A program made the position numbers and the translations under genes. A DNA stretch of 64,000 bases from Hwangdonia lutea (lineage in GTDB: Bacteria > Bacteroidota > Bacteroidia > Flavobacteriales > Flavobacteriaceae): assembly GCF_032814565.1 (NCBI RefSeq), contig NZ_CP136521.1, forward strand, positions 3,382,501 to 3,446,500. Direction: 5' to 3'. Of this stretch, positions 45,132 to 53,708 are shown one piece after another; the first letter of the stretch is position 1, and every line of letters starts with the position of its first letter. The notes beneath the pieces are model-generated. The model had not been told where the DNA came from. It worked only from the letters and a program-made list of their open reading frames with translations, and made no database searches.

Positions 45132-47366
45132 ATGAAAAAACATATATTTCTTTATATGCTTTTGGCTGTTTTTAGCAGTGCAAAAGCCCACGAATTAAGC
45201 GGTATTATTATATCCGAAGAAAACAATAAACCCTTGCAAGGCGTTGGAGTTTACAATAAAACCACGGGCGCATATACGTACACAAACGTTTCGGGCTATT
45301 TTGAATTGGATGATATTTCGGAAAACGATATCATTTACTTTTATCAATTAGGTTACGAAAATCAAGAGCTCATTATTGTTAAAAAACATTTAAATAGTGA
45401 AATTAATATCACATTAAAAATATCATCTGCGTCTTTAGATCAGGTTTTAATCGTTTCAAAAGTAAACGTATTAAGTAATTTTGTTAACGTGGATTTAAAA
45501 ACAAGCCCTGTAAAATCATCCCAGGAAATCTTGAGGAAAATCCCGGGATTGATTATTGGTCAGCACGCCGGTGGCGGGAAAGCAGAACAAATATTTTTAC
45601 GCGGTTTTGATATTGACCACGGCACAGACATTGCCATTGATGTGGACGGTATGCCTGTAAACATGGTGTCGCACGCCCACGGTCAAGGCTACGCCGATAT
45701 GCACTTTATAATCCCCGAAACTATTGATAATATCGATTTTGCAAAAGGTGCCTATTATGCAGATAAAGGCAATTTTAACACGGCTGGATATATTGATATT
45801 AATACAAAAAGAACCATTAAAGATAATGTCGTTTCGGTTGAAGCTGGCCAATACAATACCTTACGTGCGTTAAGTATGTTGAAAATTGTTGATGAGGAAC
45901 AAAGTAAGGCCTATATAGCTTCCGAACTTATGCTATCCGACGGCGTTTTCGAGTCGCCTCAAAACTTCAATCGTATTAATATTATGGGACGTTATAATTT
46001 CAATAATTATACCGATCAAGAATTTAATATGGCCATTTCCCATTTTCAAAGTAAATGGGATGCTTCAGGCCAAATTCCTGTTCGTGCTGTGGAAAGTGGA
46101 ATGATTGGTCGGTTTGGAGCTATTGACGATACCGAAGGCGGAAACACGAGCCGAAGTAATTTCTGGATAAACCACAACAAGCAACTGGACGAGCATTCCT
46201 CAATAAAATCGTCGGCTTATCTTTCAAAATATGATTTCGAATTGTTTTCAAATTTCACCTTCTTTTTAGAGGACCCCGTAAATGGCGATCAAATTCATCA
46301 AAAAGAAGACCGAACAATAATTGGTGCGAAAACAGCTTACGAGCATACGTTCCATCTAGACGACCACGATGCTCAATTAAAATACGAAATAGGAGTTGGT
46401 TTTAGGTATGATGATGTAAACGATGTGCAATTATCAAGAACGTTAAACAGGCAGACTATTTTAGAACGATTGGCGCTTGGAAATATTGATGAATTAAACG
46501 GATTTACATTTGCGCATTTAACTTATAAAAAAAACAAATGGACCTTCAATCCGGGTTTACGATTTGACTATTTTAATTTTGATTACGAAAATTTACTAAC
46601 CACAACCTACGACAATAAAAGTGAAAATAAATTTTTGGTTAGTCCAAAACTGAATGTAATTTATGCAGCATCGCCTAAATTGCAAGTTTTTGCTAAAACC
46701 GGTTTGGGTTACCACTCCAACGATACCCGAGTGGTAACGGCAAATAATGGCAAGAAAATTTTACCAACCGCTTTTGGAACCGACCTTGGAGTAATTATGA
46801 AACCCGTTGACCGATTGGTAATTAATGCGGCGTTGTGGAGTTTGTTTTTACAACAGGAATTTGTTTATGTTGGTGATGCCGGAATAGTAGAACCAAGTGG
46901 GAAAACCAAACGCTTTGGGGTAGATTTTGGTTTGCGCTACCAAGTAACCGATGGCCTATTTTTTAATACCGATATAAATTATACCTATGCCAGAAGTAGC
47001 GATGACCCTAGCGGGCAAAACTACATTCCGTTAGCACCAGATTTAACTTCTTCGGGAGGTTTAAGCTTTAGGGATTTTGGTAATTTTTCGGGTGGATTGA
47101 GTTATAGGTATATTAAAGACCGTCCTGCAAACGAGGACAATTCTATCGTGGCCGATGGCTATTTTATAACCGATATGAATTTGAATTACAACCTCAAAAA
47201 CTGGACCTTCGGATTGATTGTTGAGAATTTGTTTGATAGCAAATGGAACGAAACCCAATTTGCAACCGAAAGCCGATTGTTTAACGAACCGGATGCCGTT
47301 GAAGAAATTCATTTTACACCGGGTAGCCCTTTCTTTTTAAGAGGAAAAATATCGGTTAGATTTTAA
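45132..47366 (+). CDS. TonB-dependent receptor with CarboxypepD_reg-like domain
   Basis: Outer-membrane active importer of 744 residues: signal peptide (ending SSAKA); a CarboxypepD_reg-like domain (about 20-95: LSGIIISEENNKPLQGVGVY); a TonB plug (about 110-225, with IFLRGFDIDHGTDIAIDVDG and VSHAHGQGYADMHF); and a 22-strand-type barrel ending in an aromatic residue (GKISVRF). The histidine-rich plug and the His-rich upstream gene are compatible with a metal or metal-chelate substrate, but this is inference. A strong bidirectional terminator follows 11 bp after the stop. Confidence 0.88.
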   Translation: MKKHIFLYMLLAVFSSAKAHELSGIIISEENNKPLQGVGVYNKTTGAYTYTNVSGYFELDDISENDIIYFYQLGYENQELIIVKKHLNSEINITLKISSASLDQVLIVSKVNVLSNFVNVDLKTSPVKSSQEILRKIPGLIIGQHAGGGKAEQIFLRGFDIDHGTDIAIDVDGMPVNMVSHAHGQGYADMHFIIPETIDNIDFAKGAYYADKGNFNTAGYIDINTKRTIKDNVVSVEAGQYNTLRALSMLKIVDEEQSKAYIASELMLSDGVFESPQNFNRINIMGRYNFNNYTDQEFNMAISHFQSKWDASGQIPVRAVESGMIGRFGAIDDTEGGNTSRSNFWINHNKQLDEHSSIKSSAYLSKYDFELFSNFTFFLEDPVNGDQIHQKEDRTIIGAKTAYEHTFHLDDHDAQLKYEIGVGFRYDDVNDVQLSRTLNRQTILERLALGNIDELNGFTFAHLTYKKNKWTFNPGLRFDYFNFDYENLLTTTYDNKSENKFLVSPKLNVIYAASPKLQVFAKTGLGYHSNDTRVVTANNGKKILPTAFGTDLGVIMKPVDRLVINAALWSLFLQQEFVYVGDAGIVEPSGKTKRFGVDFGLRYQVTDGLFFNTDINYTYARSSDDPSGQNYIPLAPDLTSSGGLSFRDFGNFSGGLSYRYIKDRPANEDNSIVADGYFITDMNLNYNLKNWTFGLIVENLFDSKWNETQFATESRLFNEPDAVEEIHFTPGSPFFLRGKISVRF

Positions 47367-47377
47367 ATGTAGAGCAT

Positions 47378-47432
47378 AATTACTAAAAATTAAAAACGCA
47401 CCGAATAGGTGCGTTTTTAATTTTTAGTAATT
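47378..47432. terminator. bidirectional terminator, 25-bp perfect stem
   Basis: Positions 47378-47402 and 47408-47432 are exact reverse complements around a GAATA loop. The stem has an AACGCACC core flanked by A-runs on one side and T-runs on the other, so it terminates in both directions between the TonB receptor (+) and the convergent acetyltransferase gene (-). Confidence 0.92.
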
Positions 47433-47449
47433 CGTTTAACCGCTTTAAT

Positions 47450-48082
47450 TTAAAAATCCGTATTCATTTTTATAACTTTACCAGGATTACCAACTACAAT
47501 AGAAAAATCCGGAACATCTCTAATTATCACAGCCCCAGCACCAATAACGCACCATTTACCCACTTTAATTTCTGGTATAATTACAGCTCCAGCTCCAACA
47601 TGGGTGCCTTCTCCAATTTCAACTAAACCACAAAGTGTAGCATTAGGGGATATATGGACGAAATCTTCAATAATATTATCGTGGTCTACACTTGCAAGCG
47701 TATTAATTATAACGTGTTTTCCAACCGTTGTATTTGGTTGAATAGCAGCACCGGCATAAACTACTGTACCTTGTCCAATTTTTACACTGGAGTCTATAAT
47801 TGCCGAGCCATGTATGGCTTTTGAATACTCACTTTTTAAAAATTTTGAAACCTGGTATCTTTGCTTGTTGTCACCTATAGCAATGATAAATGGATCGCCT
47901 TTATGCGGAAAACCATTAACCTCTTTCCTTGTGCTTATAATTATCTTATCAAAATTGTGATGACTTAAAGCTGGATCGTCATCAAAAACATCTGTGACAG
48001 AAATTCCGTTATGAATTAATATTGATTTAATAATTTGAGCATGCCCTCCTGCACCATATAGTCTAATTTTATTATAATTCAC
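47450..48082 (-). CDS. NeuD/PglD-like sugar O- or N-acetyltransferase
   Basis: Left-handed beta-helix acetyltransferase of the sialic acid O-acetyltransferase NeuD/PglD family. The N-terminal nucleotide-fold segment IRLYGAGGHAQIIKSIL (about 5-21) is diagnostic. Hexapeptide repeats start near residue 85 (GSAIIDSSVKIGQGTVVYAG) and continue to VVGNPGKVIK, with the catalytic His in SVDHDNIIED. It is normally involved in decorating surface polysaccharides or nucleotide sugars. It stands alone, without a visible polysaccharide cluster in the window. It ends at the strong shared terminator. Confidence 0.88.
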   Translation of the reverse strand: MNYNKIRLYGAGGHAQIIKSILIHNGISVTDVFDDDPALSHHNFDKIIISTRKEVNGFPHKGDPFIIAIGDNKQRYQVSKFLKSEYSKAIHGSAIIDSSVKIGQGTVVYAGAAIQPNTTVGKHVIINTLASVDHDNIIEDFVHISPNATLCGLVEIGEGTHVGAGAVIIPEIKVGKWCVIGAGAVIIRDVPDFSIVVGNPGKVIKMNTDF

Positions 48083-48235
48083 CTTTTAAATTGAATTGTG
48101 ATTGTTTAAAAATATCTATTATATCATCCATAAAACATGATAATTGTTAGTTGATAAAAAATGAGTTCAAACTAAAAATATTAAAATTAATATTTTAAGC
48201 CATTACCGGAGTTGGTGAAATTGCTGAAATGAGAA

Positions 48236-49270
48236 TTATTTCTCAACAATCTCAACCTCAAACAACTTGTCCCAACGTTTGCCTGTTACAAATATGGTTT
48301 TGGTTTTTGGATTGAAAGCAATACCGTTTAAAACATCTAATTTATCGTGTTGGGCTACCTTTTTCTTAAGTGATGAAAAATCAATTACACCAACCACAGC
48401 GCCGTTTTTTGGGTTTATAATCGCTACACCATTCTTTTGGTAAATGTTAGCGTAAATTTGTCCGTTAATCCATTCCAATTCATTAATACGGCCTATTTTT
48501 CCTTTATTAGTATACACTTGAATATAATCTTGCTCCACCAAAGTATCGGGGTTTAGCAGCCATATTTTTTCGGTACCATCGCTTTTGTAAATAATGTCAT
48601 CGTCATTACACAAACCCCAACCTTCTTTACTGTTGCCATATTTAAAGCTGCTTAATTTATCAAATGTGTTAACATCATACACAAACCCGATGTTTTCTTG
48701 CCACGTGAGTTGATAAACTTTATTGTTTAAAATGGTTAACCCTTCACCAAAATACTCGTCGGCTAAATTTATATTTTTTAAAACATTACCCGATTTATAA
48801 TCTACTTTTCTAAGTTTCGATTCTCTGTATTGCCCTGTACTTTCGTAAATGGTGTCGTTATAAAACTCAAGTCCTTGGGTGTACGAAGTAATATCGTGCG
48901 GATATTCATTTATAATACGAAAGGTGTAAATTTTGGGTGTCTCATTATTTAAAATCGTAACATTTGTATTTGTTGTTTGCTTTTGGTTATTAAAATACAC
49001 TGTGGCTTCAACCGTGTGTTTTCCCAACTTATGCCCGTTTAAATCAAACGCTTCACCAATCTTCTTTCCGTCTAAAATATATATAACAGAGTCAATAATA
49101 TGATTTTTTTTGTTTTCTAAAGAAAGGTTTAAGGTTTCAGATACTGAAATATTACCTTTCTCAGCATTCGTTTTAATAGAAAAATCACTTTTTTTCTGCC
49201 CGGAATTAGAGCGGCAAGACACTATGGCTAAGCTTAAAAATATGATTGTGAGTGCTTTGAATGTATTCAT
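48236..49270 (-). CDS. glutaminyl-peptide cyclotransferase (plant-type QC), lipoprotein
   Basis: Converts N-terminal Gln to pyroglutamate (EC 2.3.2.5). The 344-residue product has a lipoprotein signal (LAIVSC, Cys about 19), a beta-sandwich N-terminal extension to about residue 115, and then the five-bladed propeller of the plant/bacterial QC family: SYTQGLEFYNDTIYESTGQY, FGEGLTILNNKVYQLTW and INELEWINGQIYANIYQ. T9SS cargo in Bacteroidota often begins with Gln after signal cleavage (compare the FAQ/FSQ ends here), which gives this enzyme plausible targets. It is divergent from the SRP RNA gene. Confidence 0.9.
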   Translation of the reverse strand: MNTFKALTIIFLSLAIVSCRSNSGQKKSDFSIKTNAEKGNISVSETLNLSLENKKNHIIDSVIYILDGKKIGEAFDLNGHKLGKHTVEATVYFNNQKQTTNTNVTILNNETPKIYTFRIINEYPHDITSYTQGLEFYNDTIYESTGQYRESKLRKVDYKSGNVLKNINLADEYFGEGLTILNNKVYQLTWQENIGFVYDVNTFDKLSSFKYGNSKEGWGLCNDDDIIYKSDGTEKIWLLNPDTLVEQDYIQVYTNKGKIGRINELEWINGQIYANIYQKNGVAIINPKNGAVVGVIDFSSLKKKVAQHDKLDVLNGIAFNPKTKTIFVTGKRWDKLFEVEIVEK

Positions 49271-49324
49271 TTTATGCTATAAATTTAGACCAAGATATTT
49301 ATTTAAAAACAGTATAAAAAATTA

Positions 49325-49354
49325 TTGTGAAAATTTTAAAAGGTTGTATCTTTG
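49325..49354 (+). promoter_or_regulatory. promoter of SRP RNA
   Basis: TTG (49325-49327), exactly 19 bases, then TATCTTTG (49347-49354), a perfect TAnnTTTG. Transcription would begin about 5-7 bases later, right at the 5' strand of the RNA's closing stem. Confidence 0.8.
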
Positions 49355-49359
49355 CAGTC

Positions 49360-49460
49360 GGCAAGTCCTACACAACCAGCTCCTGTTGAATCCTCCAGGG
49401 CGGGAACGCAGCAAAGGTAAATGGTCGTAGCGGTGTGATGTAGGTAGCTTGCCTTTTTTT
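49360..49460 (+). ncRNA. ffs: signal recognition particle RNA (small bacterial type)
   Basis: Scaffold RNA of the signal recognition particle, binding Ffh for co-translational membrane targeting. The conserved domain IV core CCAGGGCGGGAACGCAGCAA lies mid-molecule, with the GGAA-type tetraloop region and the asymmetric internal loop. The ends pair: GGCAAG (49360-49365) with CTTGCC (49448-49453), then a run of seven Ts that terminates it. A perfect promoter precedes it. The length of about 95-100 nt matches the short form without an Alu domain. Its partner receptor gene ftsY begins at 63894 in this window. Confidence 0.93.
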
Positions 49461-49510
49461 GTGCTTATTCAAAATCCTTTTCAAATGAAAGGACTTATAA
49501 AATACCGATT

Positions 49511-49546
49511 AAGATTTGTTAGTAGCAATGCTAACAAATCTTTTTT
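49511..49546 (+). terminator. intrinsic terminator 50 bp after SRP RNA
   Basis: AAGATTTGTTAG (49511-49522) pairs perfectly with CTAACAAATCTT (49531-49542) and is followed by TTTT. No gene lies between the end of the SRP RNA and this hairpin. It may back up SRP RNA termination or end a very short transcript. Confidence 0.75.
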
Positions 49547-49610
49547 CATTTATGCCCCTTTGTATCGATTTCATTCTTAATTTTACCTTTTTAATTTTTC
49601 AAAAGTATTT

Positions 49611-50414
49611 ATGTCTAAAGTTGTTTTAATAACGGGAGGTTCCTCAGGAATAGGGAAGTCAGTTGGCGAGTATTTAACCCAAAAAGGTTTTGTAGTTTAT
49701 GGCACGAGCCGAAACCCAGAAAACTATAAAAATAGCACTTTCTCTATTTTGAAACTGGATGTTAAAAACAATGATACCATTAGAGAAACCGTAAACACCG
49801 TTATTGAAAACGAAGGTAAGTTAGACATCCTTATCAACAATGCTGGTGCGGGCATTACGGGTCCAATTGAAGAAATCCCCGAAGCTGAAATTAAGGCCAA
49901 TTTCGATACCAATTTTTTTGGGCCCATAAATGTTATTAAAGCGGTATTGCCTCAAATGCGCAAACAGCAATCGGGTTTAATAATAAATATTACCTCTATT
50001 GCAGGATATATGGGGTTGCCATATCGCGGTGTTTATAGTGCCAGTAAAGGTGCTTTGGAACTTATAACCGAAGCCTTTAGAATGGAGTTGAAAGGTTTTA
50101 ACATAAACATGACCAATGTGGCTCCCGGAGATTTTGCCACCAATATAGCGGCAGGCAGATACCACGCGCCACTTTTAGATGATTCGCCCTATAAAAAACC
50201 GTACGGTAATACTTTAAAATTAATGAATGAACATGTCGATTCTGGCAGCAACCCCAACATGATGGCAGAGGCAATTTATAAAATTATAAACACAAAACAT
50301 CCAAAGGGGCATTATAAAGTAGGGGAGTTTATGCAAAAATTTTCTATAGTACTTAAAAGAATCCTTCCCGATAAAGTTTACGAAAAATTATTGATGAATC
50401 ATTACAAACTTTAA
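49611..50414 (+). CDS. short-chain dehydrogenase/reductase
   Basis: Classical SDR of 267 residues: cofactor motif TGGSSGIGKS (8-17), NNAGAG (about 78-83), catalytic Ser in NITSIAG, and Y142xxxK146 in YSASK. Oxidoreductase acting on an unknown alcohol/ketone, cytoplasmic, NAD(P)-dependent. The C-terminal part (KFSIVLKRILPDKVYEKLLM) fits the subgroup with a membrane-near tail. It stands alone between the SRP RNA region and an interspersed repeat that starts 6 bp after its stop. Confidence 0.9.
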   Translation: MSKVVLITGGSSGIGKSVGEYLTQKGFVVYGTSRNPENYKNSTFSILKLDVKNNDTIRETVNTVIENEGKLDILINNAGAGITGPIEEIPEAEIKANFDTNFFGPINVIKAVLPQMRKQQSGLIINITSIAGYMGLPYRGVYSASKGALELITEAFRMELKGFNINMTNVAPGDFATNIAAGRYHAPLLDDSPYKKPYGNTLKLMNEHVDSGSNPNMMAEAIYKIINTKHPKGHYKVGEFMQKFSIVLKRILPDKVYEKLLMNHYKL

Positions 50415-50420
50415 AACCAC

Positions 50421-50511
50421 TTGGGCGTTACCCGAAAAGGGTCGGGCTTTACGTTACAAGTCCTCGCACCAAAAAAGGTGCTGTGGGCTTTCCACTGCAA
50501 TCCCTAACGCA
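50421..50511 (+). repeat. interspersed structured repeat, copy 1
   Basis: The ends TTGGGCGTTACC and CAATCCCTAACGCA, and internal GGGTCGGGCTTT, are shared with copies at 60422-60554 (reversed) and 63748-63837. The centre forms a hairpin, GCACC (50466-50470) with GGTGC (50477-50481) around six As. It begins 6 bp after the SDR stop. No coding potential is seen. Confidence 0.8.
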
Positions 50512-50516
50512 AAATA

Positions 50517-50547
50517 AAGAACCCAAAACGTATTGTTTTGGGTTCTT
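50517..50547 (+). terminator. intrinsic terminator after SDR gene and repeat
   Basis: AAGAACCCAAAAC (50517-50529) pairs perfectly with GTTTTGGGTTCTT (50535-50547) around GTATT. It lies just beyond repeat copy 1 and probably ends the SDR transcript. Confidence 0.7.
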
Positions 50548-50826
50548 CAACTATTAACCACCATTAATTTGTAATAAATATACAAACTTATATATAAGAC
50601 GTTAAAACCTATTTTTTATTATATTTTTTAACATCTTTAACAAAATTAAACCCGGGGTTATGCATCCGGGTTTCTATGTTCTATACACCAAGCAATTTAC
50701 ATGTTTTTTTATGACGACTAATACAAATAAAACATACCTTAATAGTTAGTGCTTTTATTTTGACGAAACTCTTTTTAATTCATTACACAGGCAATCAGTG
50801 TTTTAACTGTATTTTTTTTGCATAAA

Positions 50827-50853
50827 AAAACTCGAAATTTAATTTCGAGTTTT
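50827..50853 (-). terminator. orphan terminator hairpin read leftward
   Basis: A 12-bp perfect stem (50827-50838 with 50842-50853). Read on the minus strand it is followed by a run of Ts (complement of the A-run at 50824-50830). There is no gene upstream on that strand before the receptor's own terminator, so a small RNA could end here. Confidence 0.5.
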
Positions 50854-51038
50854 CTAATCATACGAATCTTTGATTGACGAAAATGTTATTAAATGAAGGT
50901 GACTAACTCTTAAAATAATTATTTTTTCGTGTGATTGTATGTTCATACAACGTATGGTTTTAGTGTTTATTGCATTGATTATCTGTTTTTTAACATTTTT
51001 AACATTTTTTATTAAAAGTATTAACAGTTTAACAAACA

Positions 51039-51068
51039 AAAACCCAAAAGAGAGATCCTTTGGGTTTT
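51039..51068 (-). terminator. terminator of the TonB receptor gene
   Basis: AAAACCCAAA (51039-51048) pairs perfectly with TTTGGGTTTT (51059-51068) around a 10-base loop. Read leftward the stem is followed by GTTTGTT. It lies 66 bp beyond the receptor stop codon at 51134. Confidence 0.7.
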
Positions 51069-51133
51069 CTTATTTAATAACCGTGCAATAACACTAACCA
51101 TCAACTATCATGCAAGTCATTAAATATTAAATT

Positions 51134-53602
51134 TTATAGGAAACCACCACCATCAGATTTGGTGTTATCATCACGGTTTTTACGTGATTTAGCACGGTAT
51201 TTTCCGCCACCAAAACGGTACGATAAACTGGCTTGAACGGTATGGCTTTCCCAGTTAAACTGACCATTTTGTACAAAAGGTTTGGTGCCCTCAAAAGCAA
51301 ATTTCATGGTATTCAAAACATCGTTAAAATTCAAACTAAATGAGCCTTTGCCTTTTGCAAAACTCACCCGAGAACCCAGATTAATAAAATACATGGGTTT
51401 CATATCAAACTGTAGTGTTTTGTTTTTTCCTCTGTAAAAACCAAAAGCGGTAAAAGTTAAGGTTTTGCTCACTCTAAAATTATTAAACATTCTAAAGTTC
51501 CAAGCAACGTTGTTAACTTCATCTATGTTGGTTTCAATATCATCAATCGTAGCCGTTTCAATTGGCGCAGTTAAGGTTTCGGCTATACCTTTTTGGGTTT
51601 GCGAGTACAAATCGAAACTTCCGTTTATGCTCCACCATTTTGTTGGTCGGTAATTTGAGGATAATTCAATACCGTAAGCCGAGGTATCATCAAAATTGTC
51701 ATGGGTTAAAATAATACGACCGGAATTTACATCGGTTCTGTCAATAAACAAGGCTCTGTTAATTTCATCTGAAATGAACCTATAAAAAACACCACCGGTT
51801 ACGCTTCCTTTTCTGTTATTTAAAGTTCTGGTGTAATTAGCTTCAACCGAATTTGTAAACTGTGGACGCAAATCGATATTTCCGAAAGAAGAAATTAGTG
51901 GCGTGCTCCATTCTTTAATGGGGTTTACCTGACCAATTCCCGGACGGTCTACACGTCGGCTATAACTAAATTGATACGAATTTTTTTCTGATGGCGAATA
52001 AGTAATAAAAGCCGATGGGTAAAACTCGAAATAATCGTTTTTAAACGTCTCGGTACTTGCAGCTTCAGACGATAGTGCTAAGGCATCCTCTTTTACATTT
52101 TCTGTACGCAGACCTATTTGATAAGTCCATTTATCAAATTTTTTGCTAAATGTGGCGTAGGCAGAATAAATATCTCGTGTGTAGTCAAAATCATTGTCTG
52201 GAGTTGGTCGTAAAACACCTTGCGCGTTTAAAGTTTGACCCGTTGATGAATAGGCGATATCCGAATTAAATAAACGTGCTTGCAGCCCTAATTCTAGCTT
52301 TGTGGTTTCAGATAATGGGTTTACATAATCTAAATTTACCGTAGTGCTTTTTCTGTCGGTATTATTAAAATCTTTATAATCGTCGTTTGAACCCAGAAGA
52401 AATTTAAAATCTGCCGGTGTATCATCTTCAAAAGTATTGTAATCTACTTCTAACTCAATATTATGTCCATCTTCTGAAAAATCATGCACATAGTTAAAAT
52501 TGTATTGCGAGGACATGTTATCGCTTTCGGCAAGGAAAACTTGGTGTTGGTCGAACGACGGATTGCTGTAAAACAAAGCTTCGGTTTCACCCTCGGTACT
52601 GCTATTGGATGTGTTTTGTGTTGTGAAAAAAGACATGGTGTTCTTGTCATCCAAGTAAAAATCGAGTCCTAATTTATACAAATGCGATTGTCTTTTATCT
52701 AAAAACTTAAAGAATTGCTCCGAGTTATTTTCCGGTCTTTCAACATTTCCGCGGTTTCTGTTTTTTGAAATATTGTTGCTGTAACTTCCGTATAAATTGA
52801 ACTTTCCGTTACGGTAATTCATGTTTAGGGCACTGTTGAATTTAGCTTCTTTTTCATGTCTTAAACCTAAACTTAAATTACCATTAAAACCTATCATGGT
52901 GTTTTTATGAAGCACAATGTTTATAATGCCGCTCATGCCTTCGGGATTGTATTTGGCCGAAGGATTGGTGATTAACTCAATAGATTTTATGGCGGTTGAC
53001 GGGATTTGCTTGAGCAATTGCGCTGTTGGAATATTTGATAATTTACCATCAACCATAACGCGTACATTCTGGTTGCCGCGTAAACTTATATCACCCGTTT
53101 GGGCATCGACGCTTACCGATGGAATACCAACCATAAGCTCTGATGCACTGCCTGTTGCTGCTAAATCTTTTCCAATGGTAATTACTTTGCGGTCAACTTT
53201 TTGTTGAATGGTGGAGGTTTCTGCCAAAACGGTAACCGCATCCAAACCTTCGGCTTCTTCTTCTAAAAGAATCTCACCAACATCTACCTTGTAATTGCCT
53301 TTGCCAATAGTGATGTCTTTGGTAATGGTTTTATATCCTATATATTGGATACTCAATTTAATTTTACCTTCGGCGACTTTATCAATTTCGAAAGTACCAT
53401 CTTCTAAGGTAATACCGCCAGTTAAAGTTTCGCCTGCTGTATTTTTTATAATAACATTTACGTACGGTAAGGGTTGTTTTAAAGTGGCGTCTAAGACTTT
53501 TCCTGAGATTGTACCTGTTTTGTCGGCATCATTTCCAGGGTCTGTGTGTGCTTGTGTGGTTATAGCGAATAGTAGTAAACACGCTAAGAATAAGTTTTTC
53601 AT
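51134..53602 (-). CDS. TonB-dependent receptor, outer-membrane beta-barrel (OMP_b-brl_3-like)
   Basis: The 822-residue product begins at the ATG at 53602, which gives a signal peptide (MKNLFLACLLLFAITTQA); the longer frame from 53686 was rejected. Order: CarboxypepD_reg-like domain (about 32-110, GTISGKVLDATLKQPLPYVN), TonB plug (about 120-220, with GIPSVSVDAQTGDISLRGNQ and NPSAKYNPEGMSGIINIVL), then a barrel of the family having SYSRRVDRPGIGQVNP. A Gly/Lys/Arg-rich tail ends in GGGFL. The substrate is unknown; relatives sit in peptide or siderophore uptake contexts. The leader carries ATCAATCAATCAAAAAA, and TTAACA repeats lie further upstream. Confidence 0.85.
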   Translation of the reverse strand: MKNLFLACLLLFAITTQAHTDPGNDADKTGTISGKVLDATLKQPLPYVNVIIKNTAGETLTGGITLEDGTFEIDKVAEGKIKLSIQYIGYKTITKDITIGKGNYKVDVGEILLEEEAEGLDAVTVLAETSTIQQKVDRKVITIGKDLAATGSASELMVGIPSVSVDAQTGDISLRGNQNVRVMVDGKLSNIPTAQLLKQIPSTAIKSIELITNPSAKYNPEGMSGIINIVLHKNTMIGFNGNLSLGLRHEKEAKFNSALNMNYRNGKFNLYGSYSNNISKNRNRGNVERPENNSEQFFKFLDKRQSHLYKLGLDFYLDDKNTMSFFTTQNTSNSSTEGETEALFYSNPSFDQHQVFLAESDNMSSQYNFNYVHDFSEDGHNIELEVDYNTFEDDTPADFKFLLGSNDDYKDFNNTDRKSTTVNLDYVNPLSETTKLELGLQARLFNSDIAYSSTGQTLNAQGVLRPTPDNDFDYTRDIYSAYATFSKKFDKWTYQIGLRTENVKEDALALSSEAASTETFKNDYFEFYPSAFITYSPSEKNSYQFSYSRRVDRPGIGQVNPIKEWSTPLISSFGNIDLRPQFTNSVEANYTRTLNNRKGSVTGGVFYRFISDEINRALFIDRTDVNSGRIILTHDNFDDTSAYGIELSSNYRPTKWWSINGSFDLYSQTQKGIAETLTAPIETATIDDIETNIDEVNNVAWNFRMFNNFRVSKTLTFTAFGFYRGKNKTLQFDMKPMYFINLGSRVSFAKGKGSFSLNFNDVLNTMKFAFEGTKPFVQNGQFNWESHTVQASLSYRFGGGKYRAKSRKNRDDNTKSDGGGFL

Positions 53603-53679
53603 TTTGATTGGTTGTTTTTTGATTGATTGATTAAAACTAATACTGTGTAGACGTGTTAATTTAAATTCTGTTACTATAT

Positions 53680-53706
53680 TTAACAAAACTTAACATCTTT
53701 TTAACA
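53680..53706. promoter_or_regulatory. three TTAACA direct repeats between divergent genes
   Basis: TTAACA begins at 53680, 53690 and 53701, spacings of 10 and 11 bp, about one helical turn, so all three face the same side of DNA. The array is 78-104 bp upstream of the TonB receptor start (leftward) and ends 2 bp before the ATG of the CoA-binding gene. It resembles response-regulator direct-repeat sites such as the TTAACA repeats bound by PhoP of Firmicutes. The regulator here is unknown. Confidence 0.4.
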
Positions 53707-53708
53707 TT

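Larger units (their letters stand above)
50548..51133. other. gap between SDR and TonB receptor genes, with extra hairpins
   Basis: No convincing gene is seen in about 590 bp. Two isolated hairpins lie here: AAACCCGG/CCGGGTTT (50648-50673) and an AAAACTCGAAAT/ATTTCGAGTTTT stem (50827-50853). Both are followed by T-rich sequence when read leftward, like terminators of unseen minus-strand transcripts. Several TTAACA hexamers occur (50628, 50637, 50990, 50999, 51021, 51029). A 61-codon leftward frame (50854-51039) is not convincing. Confidence 0.5.

Noticed and set aside
48175-48196. AAAATATT/AATATTTT hairpin beyond the glutaminyl cyclase gene as a terminator
   Set aside because: The stem is entirely A-T in an AT-rich background and could easily occur by chance.
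49110-49430. A 106-codon plus-strand frame
   Set aside because: It runs antisense through the glutaminyl cyclase gene and into the SRP RNA; no protein-like features.
50854-51039. A 61-codon minus-strand frame ending at an orphan hairpin
   Set aside because: TTG start, Lys/Ile-biased composition expected from AT-rich noncoding DNA and no recognisable family. A small RNA explains the hairpin better.
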